A stretch of 64,000 nucleotides of DNA, taken from positions 25,508,457 through 25,572,456 of the forward strand of contig JAAALK010000081.1 in the NCBI GenBank assembly GCA_019279435.1, given 5' to 3'. Below the pieces are notes generated by a model. It worked only from the letters and a program-made list of their open reading frames with translations. It made no database searches and was not told where the DNA came from. The stretch comes from Zizania palustris. Its lineage: Eukaryota; Streptophyta; Magnoliopsida; Poales; Poaceae. The position numbers and the translations under genes were made by a program. Below, piece after piece: positions 23,101 through 35,357 of this stretch; positions within the stretch are counted from its first letter, which is position 1; each line of letters opens with the position of its first letter.

Positions 23101-26100
23101 ATATTTTTTCTTGATTAATATATCTTTCAAGGCATGTAATTTGGCCCTATATACTCTTGATACCAGGTCTGGTCTATCCTGTGGATTTTGGCCAATTTCA
23201 AGATTGCTTGTAATCTCCTCCCAGTATGGATTACAAGTCATCGTAATGAAGTAATCTGGTTTGCCAAAACGCTGGACAATAGCCATTGCATTGAGAAATC
23301 TTTGTTGCATATCTCGATCACCCCCTGTAAAACTGCGAGGAAGCACAATTCTCTTGCCAACCTCCGCAGGTCTAGTTTCTCCAGCAGAAATGACATCAAC
23401 CAGACCCTAAGCAAAGAAACACATCATGAACTGGTCATTTATATGTGGTATAAATGTGGGGTGATTTCTCTCAAGAATAACAACTTATCAATAACTTACT
23501 TGGTATAATTCAGCTCGTAGAAGTTTTTGGTTATTAGGGTTAGAGTACCAATCAAGCCTCATAGACTCGATCTTGATATACATATCAACGACCCATTGTT
23601 GGAATAATCTTCCTCCAAATGACAGAACATTGAAAAGCCCATGTCTGACTTGTAGCAAGAAACAATAGTATTCTCTTGCAGTCACAAACCTTGTTGACTG
23701 GTTTTCGTCTATCATTCTACTTATGTAATCACCTTCCTGTATGTCATCATCACATTCACCATAATCTACACAAAATTGAAATGTAAGTAGATACATCCAT
23801 CAAAGATATAACATTTCACTGTTTCAGATACCTGTAGGATCAACAGAAGTGGCTTCCATAATGGATTGCATGGTAGATGGAATCTCATACTGCTCATCAG
23901 GCTTAATAGTAGTATGGCTTGTAGACTCTCCATAGTACGGCATATATAGATTCCAGCCGGTTTCCCCTCTAGGAAAGAATAAAGGATATGCCAAAGGGTC
24001 GTAACAACCATAATATGCTTTAATATAGACCGGACGATCCCCTCTAGCATATACAAGCACACTCCGATCAAAACTTCTCTGTGGATCGTTCCCTTCAGAC
24101 CATATAGCAGCAACTTGCGAAGCTGTGGGCGCATTGTACCTTGTTTGGACAAAAGTAAACTTCGTTACAACATAATATCAACAAAATTAATGTACAAAAT
24201 AGGAAACCTTAATAGTTATATATATAATCTATACTAATAAACATAGATATATATGTAAGTAATGAGAAATATACAATACCTTCGTTGGTCAGGAGTTACA
24301 TCAGTATTTAGTTCAATCACATAGTCATCTATGTTTTTCATAGTCCCAACTCTTTTGAAAGTCTGTACGTATGGGTTATCTTGTAATACTCTTAGTATAT
24401 TTCTGATAATATTGATATCAAGGTCTGGAGACCTTCGTACTCGATGATCCAATGTAGTATCATCTGTATCATAGAAGTAGAGTTGCAAATGACGCGGACC
24501 TTTAGAACCAGGCACCAGATGGTCTAGACGATGGTACAAGGCACCATGCACACGAAACGTATATATGCCAGTTCCGGATGCTGTGCTAACTCGTCGGTCC
24601 AAAGTAACTCCTAGACTTGTGAAAGAGAAATGAGAGTTGAAGTACCGTATATATTTTCTGAAATACTTTGCATCATCATGTACTTGACTTGTAAACAGTC
24701 TTTTTAACTCAGCATGCACCTCAGGAATATGGATTTTTATCTTCCCCTTTCTACAGCAAAATCCCGGTGGTTCAAACTGAAACCTCATAGCACCACAATA
24801 TTGACAATTACAAAGTTTTCTTAAGGTATTGTGCTTGTCTGGTAAGTTATAGTACACAATGTCACACATATCTTCTGTGGTTTTCTCATCAACATGATCA
24901 ATAGGCAAACAATATGAATCATATGCATCTGTTATTAATTAATGAACTTAATAAGAATATCATAAGGAAAAGTTATTACAATTTTATGATTTTACGATAT
25001 ATGAAGGTACTTTGTATTACCTTCACCACGAAATTGTCTGCTTTCATCGTCCTCTGTATTGTCCAACTCATCTTGATAGTGTAAACGATCTATGGCACGA
25101 TAGGAGATAGTACGTTAGTTTCATCATCAATGTATAAACAATAATCACTAAATGAAAAGGAACACTCAGTAAATACAAGGCACCTTCATCGTGCCAGCAC
25201 GAGTGCGTAGGCTCGTACAAAGCACTTTCAAATGTATCATTTGGTTCTCCATTATTTTGCTGTAGAGGTGTTTGACACATATTGGTTTCAGCCATATTAT
25301 TGTCATCTGCACATCTTTTGTATCCACAGACCTTTTTATTTATTATCCATTCTACATGCTCGTCTATTTCTTCAGCCTTTCTTCGAGCCCGATATTCCCG
25401 TTGTTTTATGTTCCTCAATCCCCTCTTGTCTACATCATCTACTACATGAGTATCTGTTTATATATTTTTATGGATACACAAATGCAATTTTGTATAAATA
25501 TAGAATCAGACCTTTATGTAGTTTCACGTAGTTATCATTTCTATGTAGCCAATCAATGGGCTCATTTTGTTCATGATTTTCCTTATCTTCGACACTTGAT
25601 GCTTGCAAAACTGTTGAAATCCCAGTCCCATATGGTGATAGAATACTTCCTACAGATTGGGTTCGTACAATATAGTGTATAAAAATGTCATCCAAGTTTC
25701 AATGAAATGAATTGAAACATACAAGGAAATAAGTTGTGTAAGAATTACCCGCAAAGATCAACTCATTAGCTTGTACCATCGTTGATGCTTCTAGAACTGT
25801 TGAATACCCAGACCCATATGGCGATTGTTGATCTACTACTGATGTAGTTCCTGAACTATATGGAGATGATTCAAACTTATCCATTCCATCTCTCTGGTTA
25901 TTGGTTTGTTGAGCCTTCTTGCTTGCACGGTATTCTCGTTGTTTTCTATTTCTCTCTTCCCTTTTACGCGTCTCGTTGTCGTCCGGTGACTGTTGCGTTC
26001 CTACAAGTTTACAAATTGTACATAAACACGATGCACAAAAATGTAGCAAGGTATCTTAGGGCTGAAAAACGTACCGGGAATATTTGGAGATGACCTAGCC

Positions 26101-26370
26101 TTTATCCTTGCACGATATTCTCGTTGTTTTCTATTCTTCTCTTCCCTCTTACGAACCTCGTTATCGTAAGGTGACTGATATGTCCCTATAAGTTGACATC
26201 AATGGTACCAAGATATGTTAGGATTACTAAACGAAACCGAATCATTTTATGCAAACATGAGTATATAGGGAAAAACGTTTGAAATATAGTTAGGCAATAT
26301 CAATGGTACCTTTTTTGACATGGTTTGTAATATCTATCAATGCAGTCCGACCACGTTTTTCCGTTCCCAT
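20182..26370 (-). CDS. Helitron Rep-helicase (RepHel), 11 exons, two 1-base frameshifts
   Basis: Exons I join: 26370-26310, 26185-26075, 26000-25749, 25649-25512, 25453-25184, 25089-25021, 24928-24280, 24139-23832, 23765-23500, 23406-21785 and 21695-20182. All are GT-AG and phase-consistent, giving about 1,753 residues if two lost T bases (near 22380 and 22180) are allowed for. The N-terminus has three copies of an RKQREYRA module, then a Cys-rich finger (CNCQYCG...GFCC), the Rep nuclease with HUH-type motif HEH (23035-23043) and the paired tyrosines KYLFKY (22636-22638, 22624-22626), then a Pif1-type helicase with GPGGTGKT, IIWDEVAM, FGGDFRQVLP and the C-terminal INKAQGQT...LYVALSRG. It nicks, transfers and unwinds DNA for rolling-circle transposition. 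Catalytic residues look intact; the frameshifts separate Rep end from helicase. Confidence 0.9.
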
Positions 26371-26680
26371 TGTGAGAAGTGATAGATCAAACCTTATTTG
26401 TACGATCTGCGCAATACCTTGTTGTTTACCTAAAACTCTAGCTGAAAGGAGGAACTCATTTTGGTTATTTATATGTTGGTCAATATAGTCAATTCAGCAT
26501 ATTCAAGTAAGTAGGTAAAGGACTCAGGTGGTGTATTACTTTACATCTAAGCAATACGTGTTATCTGGTATAAGAAATGTGGTATCTGGTCTAATAAATG
26601 CACACTAATATATGGTATCATGGTCAGTTTTGTTTATTAAACCACATTTAAACCAACAAGCTGTCCATGAAATCAAGAAT

Positions 26681-28080
26681 GTTCACATAATCGAACAGAT
26701 ATGGCTGAATGCATCTGATCCATGGAAACTAAGCACAAAACATTCACTCCTTGGAACCAACATAATATGCGGTTGTTTCTAACTCTCTGAACTACATTTG
26801 ATATCAAAAAGAGCTAACAAAAGAAATAAGGCATTAGGCAGAACCAGCATATTAATTCTCAAGCACCTTCCTAGCTATTTTGTGTTGATGTATGTGTACC
26901 TCCTGCATTTGACACAGAAAATGTGTGTTGTAGGTCGGCTGTGGACGTCCAGCACGGCGGGAATGCATTAGGCAGAACCAGCATATTAATTCTGAAGCAC
27001 CTTTCTAGCTACCTATCATGCAGGGATGTAAGCAATTCTTGCTACAATTGGATTTTATTTTTTCTCTCACAGTTTTTGCTGAAACTTCTGGTGTTAATAT
27101 TCATCATGGTTTGGCTGACAACCATTACATGCTCAATGTGTTATTTGTTCACATAATCGAACAGATATGGCTGAATGCATCTGATCCATGGAAACTAAGC
27201 ACAAAACATTCACTCCTTGGAACCAACATAATATGCGGTTGTTTCTAACTCTCTGAACTACATTTGATATCAAAAAGAGCTAACAAAAAGAAATAAGGCA
27301 TTAGGCAGAACCAGCATATTAATTCTCAAGCACCTTCCTAGCTATTTTGTGTTGATGTATGTGTACCTCCTGCATTTGACACAGAAAATGTGTGTTGTAG
27401 GTCGGCTGTGGACGTCCAGCACGGCGGGAATGCATTAGGCAGAACCAGCATATTAATTCTGAAGCACCTTTCTAGCTACCTATCATGCAGGGATGTAAGC
27501 AATTCTTGCTACAATTGGATTTTATTTTTTCTCTCACAGTTTTTGCTGAAACTTCTGGTGTTAATATTCATCATGGTTTGGCTGACAACCATTACATGCT
27601 CAATGTGTTATTTGTTCACATAATCGAACAGATATGGCTGAATGCATCTGATCCATGGAAACTAAGCACAAACATTCACTCCTTGGAACCAACATAATAT
27701 GCGGTTGTTTCTAACTCTCTGAACTACATTTGATATCAAAAAGAGCTAACAAAAAGAAATAAGGCATTAGGCAGAACCAGCATATTAATTCTCAAGCACC
27801 TTCCTAGCTATTTTGTGTTGATGTATGTGTACCTCCTGCATTTGACACAGAAAATGTGTGTTGTAGGTCGGCTGTGGACGTCCAGCACGGCGGGAATGCA
27901 TTAGGCAGAACCAGCATATTAATTCTGAAGCACCTTTCTAGCTACCTATCATGCAGGGATGTAAGCAATTCTTGCTACAATTGGATTTTATTTTTTCTCT
28001 CACAGTTTTTGCTGAAACTTCTGGTGTTAATATTCATCATGGTTTGGCTGACAACCATTACATGCTCAATGTGTTATATT
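26681..28080. repeat. Tandem array, three copies of a ~467-bp unit
   Basis: Copies start with gttcacataatcgaacag at 26681, 27148 and 27614, so the period is 467 then 466 bases. The third copy ends near 28080. The copies look almost identical, so the amplification is recent. Each includes the same 77-codon open frame, which I take to be incidental. The array lies between the 5' Helitron end and the first Rep-helicase exon. Confidence 0.95.
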
Positions 28081-29429
28081 ACATGCTCAATGTGTTATAT
28101 TAAAGTGGTTGCTTTGCCAAAATGAATACATGCTATTCTGTGTTGTTGTATGTGTTATATTGATTCCTGTTGAGCTTTATTGCTGACTGTGGATCATTAG
28201 GGGTAAAAGTGAACTTATCCTCATTTAAACCAACAAGCTGTCCATGAACTTATTCCTCATTAAATTGACTATGAACATATTTTCAAATGCTTCTGTAATC
28301 TGTTTGTTTCAAGCTTCTTTTGATATGTTTACTGTTTAGAATCTGTTGTCAAGGGTATATCCTAGAAATGCCAAAATGAATACATGCTATCTTGTGTTGG
28401 TGTATGCACTAATTCACTTGTCTTTTCTTAGTTTATACAGTGTACGTTGGAGTGTACCTTGCGTGTATCAATTCCCTCTGGAGTTGCTTGACCTCATCTC
28501 ACCATCACACTTGTCTCAACTCCTAGTGCTGAACAAGAAGGGCCTTCAAGTTTCATCAGTTTACAGTCTGGATTTGCATTTATTCAAGTTTTGCACTGAG
28601 AACAAATGGTAGGGTACCTGGAAAATCTCTGAATTGATAGATGCTTCAAATTTGTGTAAACCAACTGAACTCCTGTGGAACAAACCACTCAGCTAAAATC
28701 AACAGTTTTCAGAGTCAGGTCAGCAACAGATAAAATGCTCAGTTGAGATGTCAAGTGTGGCTCCTGAAAGCCTTTAGTAGGGGGAACATTGGCTGCTTCC
28801 AACAACAAAGAGCAGAAGCAAGCATCAGAGAACAAAATGTAACAGCCAGAATCTGGAATTACTAAATCAGGTGAACTGAAGGCCAAAATGGCTTGGAACC
28901 TCGCCTAGCATCGCCTCTGGGCGTTCGGCGGCGCTCTAGGGCGTTGTATTTAATGTATGAGTACATGTATTTTAATTTAGCTGTTGTTGCTACAATTTGT
29001 GTATTGATGTATGCGCACCTGTTGCGCTCGATGGTCGTTCGACGCGGCGCCGCGTCGGTAGGAGGCTCTCGCTTCTGGGAGTTCGGCGCCGCTTCTGGGC
29101 GTTCGATGCCGCGGCTGGACGATCGGCGAAGCGGCTGGGTGTTCGGCGGCGCGGCGAGACTGTGGGCGTCGACGTGGTGACCGCTCGGAGGTGAGCGTCG
29201 GCGCGGTGGCAGGTCGGCGGTGGGGGAGGGCTGACGGAAGAGATATGATTTCCGGAATATTGGCTGATTAGTTGGGTTTCCCTGCATGGAGGGGAATCAG
29301 GGGATTGATTAGTTGGGTTTCCCTGCATGGAAGGAACGCAATGCATGGAAGGAAATCAACGGCCGTGATCGTTTCAATGAGTATGAGTAACGAATGGATG
29401 GCTCAGATTGTCCAGATGAGTAAACGAAC
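28081..29429. other. Helitron 5' region
   Basis: 28256-28364 repeats the block at 18336-18446. 28890-29230 is GC-rich with many gcgttcggcg-like pieces. At 29266-29336 a ~36-bp segment (attagttgggtttccctgc) occurs twice. This region should hold the promoter of Rep-helicase, but no clear TATA box was identified. Confidence 0.4.
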
Positions 29430-29453
29430 TCGCCAATTATATATTAGTATAGA
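29430..29453 (-). other. Helitron 5' terminus
   Basis: The minus strand begins TCTATACTAATATAT directly after host A. The TC start and this AT-rich consensus are characteristic of grass Helitrons. Confidence 0.85.
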
Positions 29454-30702
29454 TAAACAAAATCAAAGTGCAGTAAAAAAATTTGAGTTAATTACATATC
29501 TCCTTATTTCTATTGCTTTTGATCAATTTTTATAAAAATCTTTACATTTTTTAAATGATTAATTAATTATAGTTATTTCTATCTTAGAGCATGTATAATA
29601 AATTGATGTAAGTAAGTTACAAGACTTGTCATATCAGATTAGTATTGATGTAGAAGAGATATAGAAGGAGAGAAAAAAAGACTACTAACTAACTGTCCTC
29701 TAATATACATGTTCCCGTAAGCTTTGTAAGATTATGTAATATGTTATGTATTTTAATATATATAGCTAACTAACTATTATATTAGTAGACTATTAGATTA
29801 GCTATATATGACATATCACATGTATAAAATCAATAAATAGTTAAATCATTTATATCTAAAAAGAATTTTATTTTTTGCCTTTTTTAATAAAAAACAGTAT
29901 TATGAATTTTATTTTATGATACTGTTTTTATTAATAAAAATAATTTAGTACTGTATTTTGTCCCGATTTATAAGTAGATTTTATACGGAAGACTGGAAGA
30001 GCACTTAGCTTGCAGAAAGCCGTGGTTTAGCCACGCGTCGCGGCGTGATTCGCGGGCGCAAACCGACGCGGGTACGGCGTGCTGGTTCTCCGGCGGCGGC
30101 GGCGGCGTCCGTGGGTTTGCCTCGGTTTTGGACTTGCGAAGTCAACCCTCCTCCACGTCACCTCCGTTGACCGGAAGACTGCTGCCATCTCGACGAAGAC
30201 GACCCCGTGTCACTGTGTGCCTCGGGGTAGCTGACGTGTCGGCCTAGCTTACTAGCTACCTGTGTGCGTGACTCTAGCAGTTGGCGCTTGAAAGTCCAGA
30301 GGAAGAGCCAGCTCAGTACAAAGTTAAAGATGATCTGGATTGGCAAAGAATTTAATAAGATACATCTAAAAATTATATTCTCAACTCTATTTTTTTACTA
30401 TATATATAATAAGCACCTATTTGGTAGAGTTTTGGATCTTGAAATCCATATTAAAACTGGAGTGGAGTACTTGGAGCTGGCTAAACACTGCTTCACTACT
30501 TTAGTTAATTTTTCTAGAGTACTCTCAGTGGAATCTACTCCTCAGAAAATTGTTGGTTTGGCTCCAACTCTACATGACAAAGAAATTTAAGATAAAGCCC
30601 TACCAAATACACCCTAAATTTTTTTATACTACTTTTCTATCTCCCCCTCTCATTCAATCACTTTCATCCATATCTTCGATATGGTGAAGACATGTTGTCT
30701 TA
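29454..30702. other. Intergenic stretch
   Basis: 29585-29900 looks like AT-rich MITE debris (agcatgtataataa near one end) but I could not pair its ends. 30030-30130 holds a short GGC-rich repeat. No gene seen. Confidence 0.35.
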
Positions 30703-31045
30703 GGGGTGTTTGATTTCAGGGACTAAATTTTAGTCCCCGTCACATCAAATATTTATATACTATTTTGGAGTATTAAATATAGATTGTTTACAAAATTCAT
30801 TTATAATCGATGGATTATTGGCGAACCGAATCTAATGAGTCTAATTACGCCATGATTTAACAATGTAATGCTACATTAATTATTTTGTTAATCATTGATT
30901 AATTATGCTCATTAGATTCGTCTCGGCAATAATCCTACATTTCCACAATTATTTTATGATTAGTTCATGTTTATTCCTTCAAATTGATGTCCAAAGATCT
31001 GATGTGACACAAACTAAATTTTAGTCCATGAAACCAAATACCCCC
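30703..31045. mobile_element. Tourist-like (PIF/Harbinger) MITE, 343 bp
   Basis: Ends read GGGGTGTTTGATTTCAGGGA and, inverted, GGGGGTATTTGGTTTCATGGA. The element is flanked by TTA on both sides (30700-30702 and 31046-31048), the classic three-base target duplication. The interior contains the attagattcgtctcg motif found in the copy at 35358-35695. Confidence 0.85.
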
Positions 31046-31860
31046 TTACTTAAAGATATAGTTTCTTCAAATTTTATTATTTCTATCTTTAAACTCCATT
31101 ACCACATCATATTATTTCCTACGTAACATCCCAATAAATGATTAAAACACTATCTAATGTGGAGGATTAGGAATGAATGCCCTGAGGCCATCTTAACCTT
31201 GAGCTATTGCACTCAACTAAATTGGATACTTGATCTTATTTTAACTGTTGTTGATTTGGCCATGCAACTAACTCAGCAATCAGAGCATCCCATCCAAAAA
31301 AAAGTTAGTTAAGTTAAATTAAGTGTCAATGTCGGCATTGTGCACGGCTCTTGATCTATTTTTTTGGAATTTAAGAAATCTTGGATGCGATGGAATGGAT
31401 AGATTTTAAATATTTAGTTGAACAATCTAATTTTTATTTTAAATTAAAAATACAAACTTAAACTGTTTTATTATATTTTATAAACTTTAAATTCGTCATG
31501 AATCTTGAAATTAGAGTTGCCCTCTAATATTTTAGAGAGCAAAAATAGTAATTTCTGGAATATAATTTGAGCGAGAAAAAAGCTGCACTAGCGACAAAAC
31601 CACGCAAAATAATCGGAGAAATATTATTGGAGGAGAGAAGCAAACGCAAACGAAAACCACCGTAGCCTGAAACCGGCGGAGGCGCAGGTTAACGGCGGCG
31701 GAGCGGCCGCCGAGCCTTCTTCCCCATGGGAGAGGACAAAAAAAATACAGTTTTAGATGGCGCCTCCTCCTCACCCACCTCTCCCCACTTGCAGAGCTCT
31801 GCATCCATCCAGGCGTACGTACTTGCCCCGCCACCCGCTACCACCGCCACCGCTCCCTGA
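31046..31860. other. Upstream region of the Adh2-like gene
   Basis: AT-rich to 31600, then GC-rich. No separate gene. Overlapping minus-strand frames at 31532-32480 are shadows of the GC-rich Adh leader and exon 2. Confidence 0.4.
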
Positions 31861-31861
31861 T

Positions 31862-31874
31862 CCCTATATATACA
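31862..31874 (+). promoter_or_regulatory. TATA box of the Adh2-like gene
   Basis: The sequence ccctatatatacag lies about 125 bases before the start codon, and the downstream neighbour gene has the same ctatatatacag at its own TATA position (37547-37558). Anaerobic-response motifs were not assigned. Confidence 0.6.
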
Positions 31875-31994
31875 GTACTCCGCATCGCTTCTCTCCTCAT
31901 CAGAATCGAACCAGCGAGCTGTGAGTGCGAGGGGAAGAGAGAGAGAGAACCGAGTTTTTGGAGTGGTTTCTTGTTGTTCTTTGGAAGGGGATTC

Positions 31995-34528
31995 ATGGCG
32001 ACCGCCGGGAAGGTGATCAAGTGCAAAGGTTCGTTTTGTCTGCTTTGGATGGATTCGATGCTGATGTTGGGGCCGCAGTTTGTCAAAATTTTGATCTTTT
32101 TGAGCGGAGAGGTTGATCAGACCGGTTTCGGTTGTTGGGTGATTGATTGCAGCTGCGGTGGCCTGGGAGGCCGGGAAGCCGCTGTCGATCGAGGAGGTGG
32201 AGGTGGCACCGCCGCAGGCCATGGAGGTCCGCGTCAAGATCCTCTACACCGCCCTCTGCCACACCGACGTCTACTTCTGGGAAGCCAAGGTAAACCATGC
32301 ATAGCCTGTACCCGTGTCTGATGTTTCTCGAGCTGCAAGAATGGTGGCGGCATGAACATGGATCGGATCAGACGACCAGTGGTGGCTGACTTGCTGTGGT
32401 TTCTGCTTTGAATCTGTGCAGGGGCAAACCCCGGTTTTCCCAAGGATCCTAGGACACGAAGCCGGAGGGTATGTGCCATCTCAACTCTGTCACGTTCTTC
32501 TACTCTTCAGTCAGTCTGTCTGTCTGTTACTTTGTTCTGTTCTTGTGTTCATCGTCATGGCATTAGCACTAGTTCGTTTAAAAAAATATAGCAAGTGTGC
32601 ATAATATTTTATTGATTTGGTATTGAACATATGAAGAATCAAAGAACAACAACGTCATTGATGACATATGCAACCGCAATCGGATTCCTAGGATAATATA
32701 CTTTGTTTTGCATTGTCTCCCTCTATGCACCTCTACTCTCTCTGTCTCCTTTCATTTGTCTTCTTAATTAACTGAATACAAAAGGCACAGTATTTCATCT
32801 TGTGAAGTGTGTGGTTGAGTCATTTCTGGATAGACATGGTCATTTCTGTTCAAGTGGACTAGTTTTCTTTCTTTTGTTGCATTTCCAGTGCAGACGATTT
32901 TATCTAACAAAACAATTTTGCTCACAGCATTGTGGAGAGTGTTGGTGAGGGTGTGACTGAACTTGCACAGGGTTGACCATGTTCTCCCTGTGTTCCACGG
33001 TGAGTGCAAGGAGTGTGCTCACTGCAAGTCAGAGGAGAGCAACATGTGTGACCTCCTCAGGATCAACGTCGACCGAGGTGTCATGATCGGCGACGGGCAG
33101 TCCCGCTTCACCATCAATGGAAAGCCCATCTTCCACTTTGTCGGCACATCCACCTTCAGCGAGTACACTGTCATCCATGTCGGCTGCCTTGCCAAGATCA
33201 ACCCTGAGGCACCTCTTGACAAAGTCTGTATTCTGAGCTGTGGTATTTCTACTGGTAAGATGATGGCTCCTGATGCTACTGTTTTACAAGGGAAATCACT
33301 TTTTGTACGTGCTTCACTACTGAATTCTGTTCTTTTTCAGGTCTTGGTGCAACACTGAATGTCGCAAAACCGACCAAAGGGTTCGACAGTGGCTATTTTC
33401 GGTCTTGGAGCTGTTGGCCTTGCTGTAAGTGACAACCTAAGGATGTTTAATTCCGTTTGATTTGCCTGTTGTCGAGAATTTTCGCGGTAAACCTCAACTG
33501 ATGGATGTACATGTTCACATGATCAGGCCATGGAAGGTGCCAGGCTATCTGGAGCATCAAGGATCATTGGTGTGGACCTGACCCTGCAACAATTATGAAC
33601 AAGGTTACTACCTGCTGTCATCTTCTGTGAAATAGCAATGTTGGTATACATATGGTTTTGGATTGCACACTGAACCTCCTGCAACTTGACCATCTTCAGC
33701 TAAGAAGTTTTGGCTGCACTGACTTTGGTAAATCCCAAGGACTACAGCAAACCAGTGCAAGAGGTCAGTCCCATTTTCTCATAGACTTTGATAATTTGCT
33801 ATTCTCAAGAATTGGCTTTGCATTTTATCATTGACACAAATGATCCTACATATCAATATTAAGTGTCATCATAATCAAGAAATCATCTTGATAAGATACA
33901 TGTACCTAACATCCATTCTTCAATGGTGCTCCAGGTGCTCATTGAGATGACCAACGGTGGACTCGACCGGGCCGTTGAGTGCACTGGCCACATCGACGCC
34001 ATGATTCCGCCTTTGAATGTGTTCATGATGTATGTTCTGAATGCCCCTTACGTCTGTAAAAATTCTCATGATCATTTGAGCAATGCCTCCTCTTTCTGCT
34101 GTAAATGGTATCCTGAAACTAACAGTGTTACTCTGAAATGTAATGTGAATCCAGGGCTGGGGTGTTGCGGTGCTGGTCGGCCGTGCCGGCACAAGGAGGC
34201 CGTGTTCAAGACCAGCCCGATGAACTTCCTGAGCGAGAGGACGCTCAAGGGACGTTCTTTGGTAACTACAAGCCTCGCACCGACCTGCCAAACGTCGTCG
34301 AGATGTACATGAGGAAGGTAAATTGCAAGCTTGATGGCACACTGTCCAGAATTCTTGGATCCCAGATGATGGTCAATGATTAACTTGTGGTGTCTCTGAT
34401 ATATCTGAAGGAGCTGGAGCTGGAGAAGTTCATCACGCACAGCGTGCCAATTCTCGCAGATCAACACGGGCGTTCGACCTGATGCTCAAGGGGGAGAGCC
34501 TTCGGTGCATCATGAGGAGGAGGAGTAG
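31995..34528 (+). CDS. Adh2: Alcohol dehydrogenase class-P gene, Adh2-like, 10 exons with many 1-base indels
   Basis: Exons: 31995-32028, 32153-32289, 32422-32468, 32928-33254, ~33341-33424, 33527-33603, 33700-33763, 33935-34029, 34155-34317, 34411-34528; all GT-AG. The product is the zinc NAD alcohol dehydrogenase of anaerobic fermentation (acetaldehyde to ethanol, cytosol). Visible: CHTDVYFWE with the catalytic-zinc Cys, GHEAGG, the structural-zinc cysteines CKEC..C....C, the NAD-fold glycines FGLGAVG and TGHIDAM. Residues such as ILYTALCHTD and the ELELEKF C-terminus resemble rice Adh2 more than Adh1. At least nine single-base gains or losses break the frame: exon 4 (extra T, giving TGA), exon 5, 6, 7 (two), 8, 9 (three) and 10 (two). 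Intron borders, start and stop are intact, so either base-call errors or recent decay by small indels only. Confidence 0.85.
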
Positions 34529-35357
34529 AGAGAGAGAGAGAGAGGCTCGTCATCTCCATGGCAGCTCAGTGCTACAAGAAACGAAACCAAAAAAAACAAC
34601 AAAAACAAAAAAGAGAGAAGTTTGAGCTTTGTTTGAGTTTTCCCCTTACGTCTTGAATAATGGTCGTGAGACACGCTTGTGTTCCGTTCAGCTCTTTGTA
34701 CTCCTTTCATGGCTAGCAGATTTTCACCAGTTTTTACCTGTAATTACCATTCCGATCAACGATAATAAACTCCTACTGCAGTGTGCTGCATTCAGTATCT
34801 GCCATGTTGCAAATACCAGAACTTGGCTGTGGAGTGAAGTGAGGGTAGCAATCAATCAGAGGGTTGCGACTTGTGAAGCTTTGTCGGTGGTGCGGGGGTG
34901 CCTGCCGCTGGATGTTGACAGGGCGAGGGCGACTAACGGCTTTCTGAACTGCGGGGAATCAGAACGAGCTTTGATCCGTCTTCCTCCTCGTGGGGGTTCC
35001 CTGTCTCGATCTTTGGATCTCTTTTTCTCCGGCCGCCGCGACGACGCGTGATCTTGCGGAAGCTGTGGGCGCCGCCGCCGCGCACCAGAAACCGAGAAGA
35101 GAGCGTGCGCGTGGTTTGTGAAAGGAAAAAGGCGGCCACTTTGGAGTCTTGGACGGCTTGCTTGCGCTCTCTTCAGAATCTTGGATGCGTACAGATAGCT
35201 AGTTTTTTTTGTTGCTAATCGGAATCGGAAGTCGAATTTTGTGGTGATGTTTCTTCTGCCTTTCTTCCCTCTCAAATGCTCTCTCTCTCAAGCTGCAAGG
35301 CCATTCTCACTGTGAAGTGACGTGATATGTTCCCTGTATTTTGCAAACATGATGTAG
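34529..35357. other. 3' flank of the Adh2-like gene
   Basis: 34529-34760 is probably 3' untranslated sequence; ga-rich then adenine-rich, with aataataaactc-like possible polyadenylation signals. 34860-35140 is moderately GC-rich without a recognisable gene. Confidence 0.4.

Larger units (their letters stand above)
11166..29453 (-). mobile_element. Helitron, 18.3 kb, carrying Rep-helicase, a Ulp1-like protease and host gene fragments
   Basis: On the minus strand the element starts TCTATACTAATATATAA at 29453, a typical plant Helitron 5' end, preceded by host A (29454). It ends at 11166 with CTAG followed by host T (11165), and 12 bases before that end is an imperfect GC-rich hairpin (CCGTTGC/GCACGG, about 11178-11193). 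Insertion between A and T without target duplication is the Helitron rule. The Rep-helicase gene lies between the ends in the right orientation. Other contents: a Ulp1-like gene near the 3' end, captured SHMT and VAC14 fragments, a three-copy tandem array, and duplicated blocks. The Rep-helicase frame has two 1-base losses, so mobility of this exact copy is doubtful unless these are sequence errors. Confidence 0.9.

Noticed and set aside
26681..28080. CRISPR-like array
   Set aside because: The repeats are direct, ~467 bp long and without spacers, in a plant nuclear sequence.
26923..28125. Three identical 77-89 codon open frames as genes
   Set aside because: They are the same frame repeated by the 467-bp array, have no motif and a long hydrophobic run from T-rich sequence; no splice or promoter support.
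31532..32480. Minus-strand frames up to 182 codons near the Adh2-like start
   Set aside because: They mirror Adh leader and exon 2; the plus strand has the recognised protein, splice sites and TATA box.
34600..35275. Frames of ~140 codons on both strands after the Adh2-like gene
   Set aside because: No motif, no agreement of frames and GC-driven openness; treated as 3' flank.
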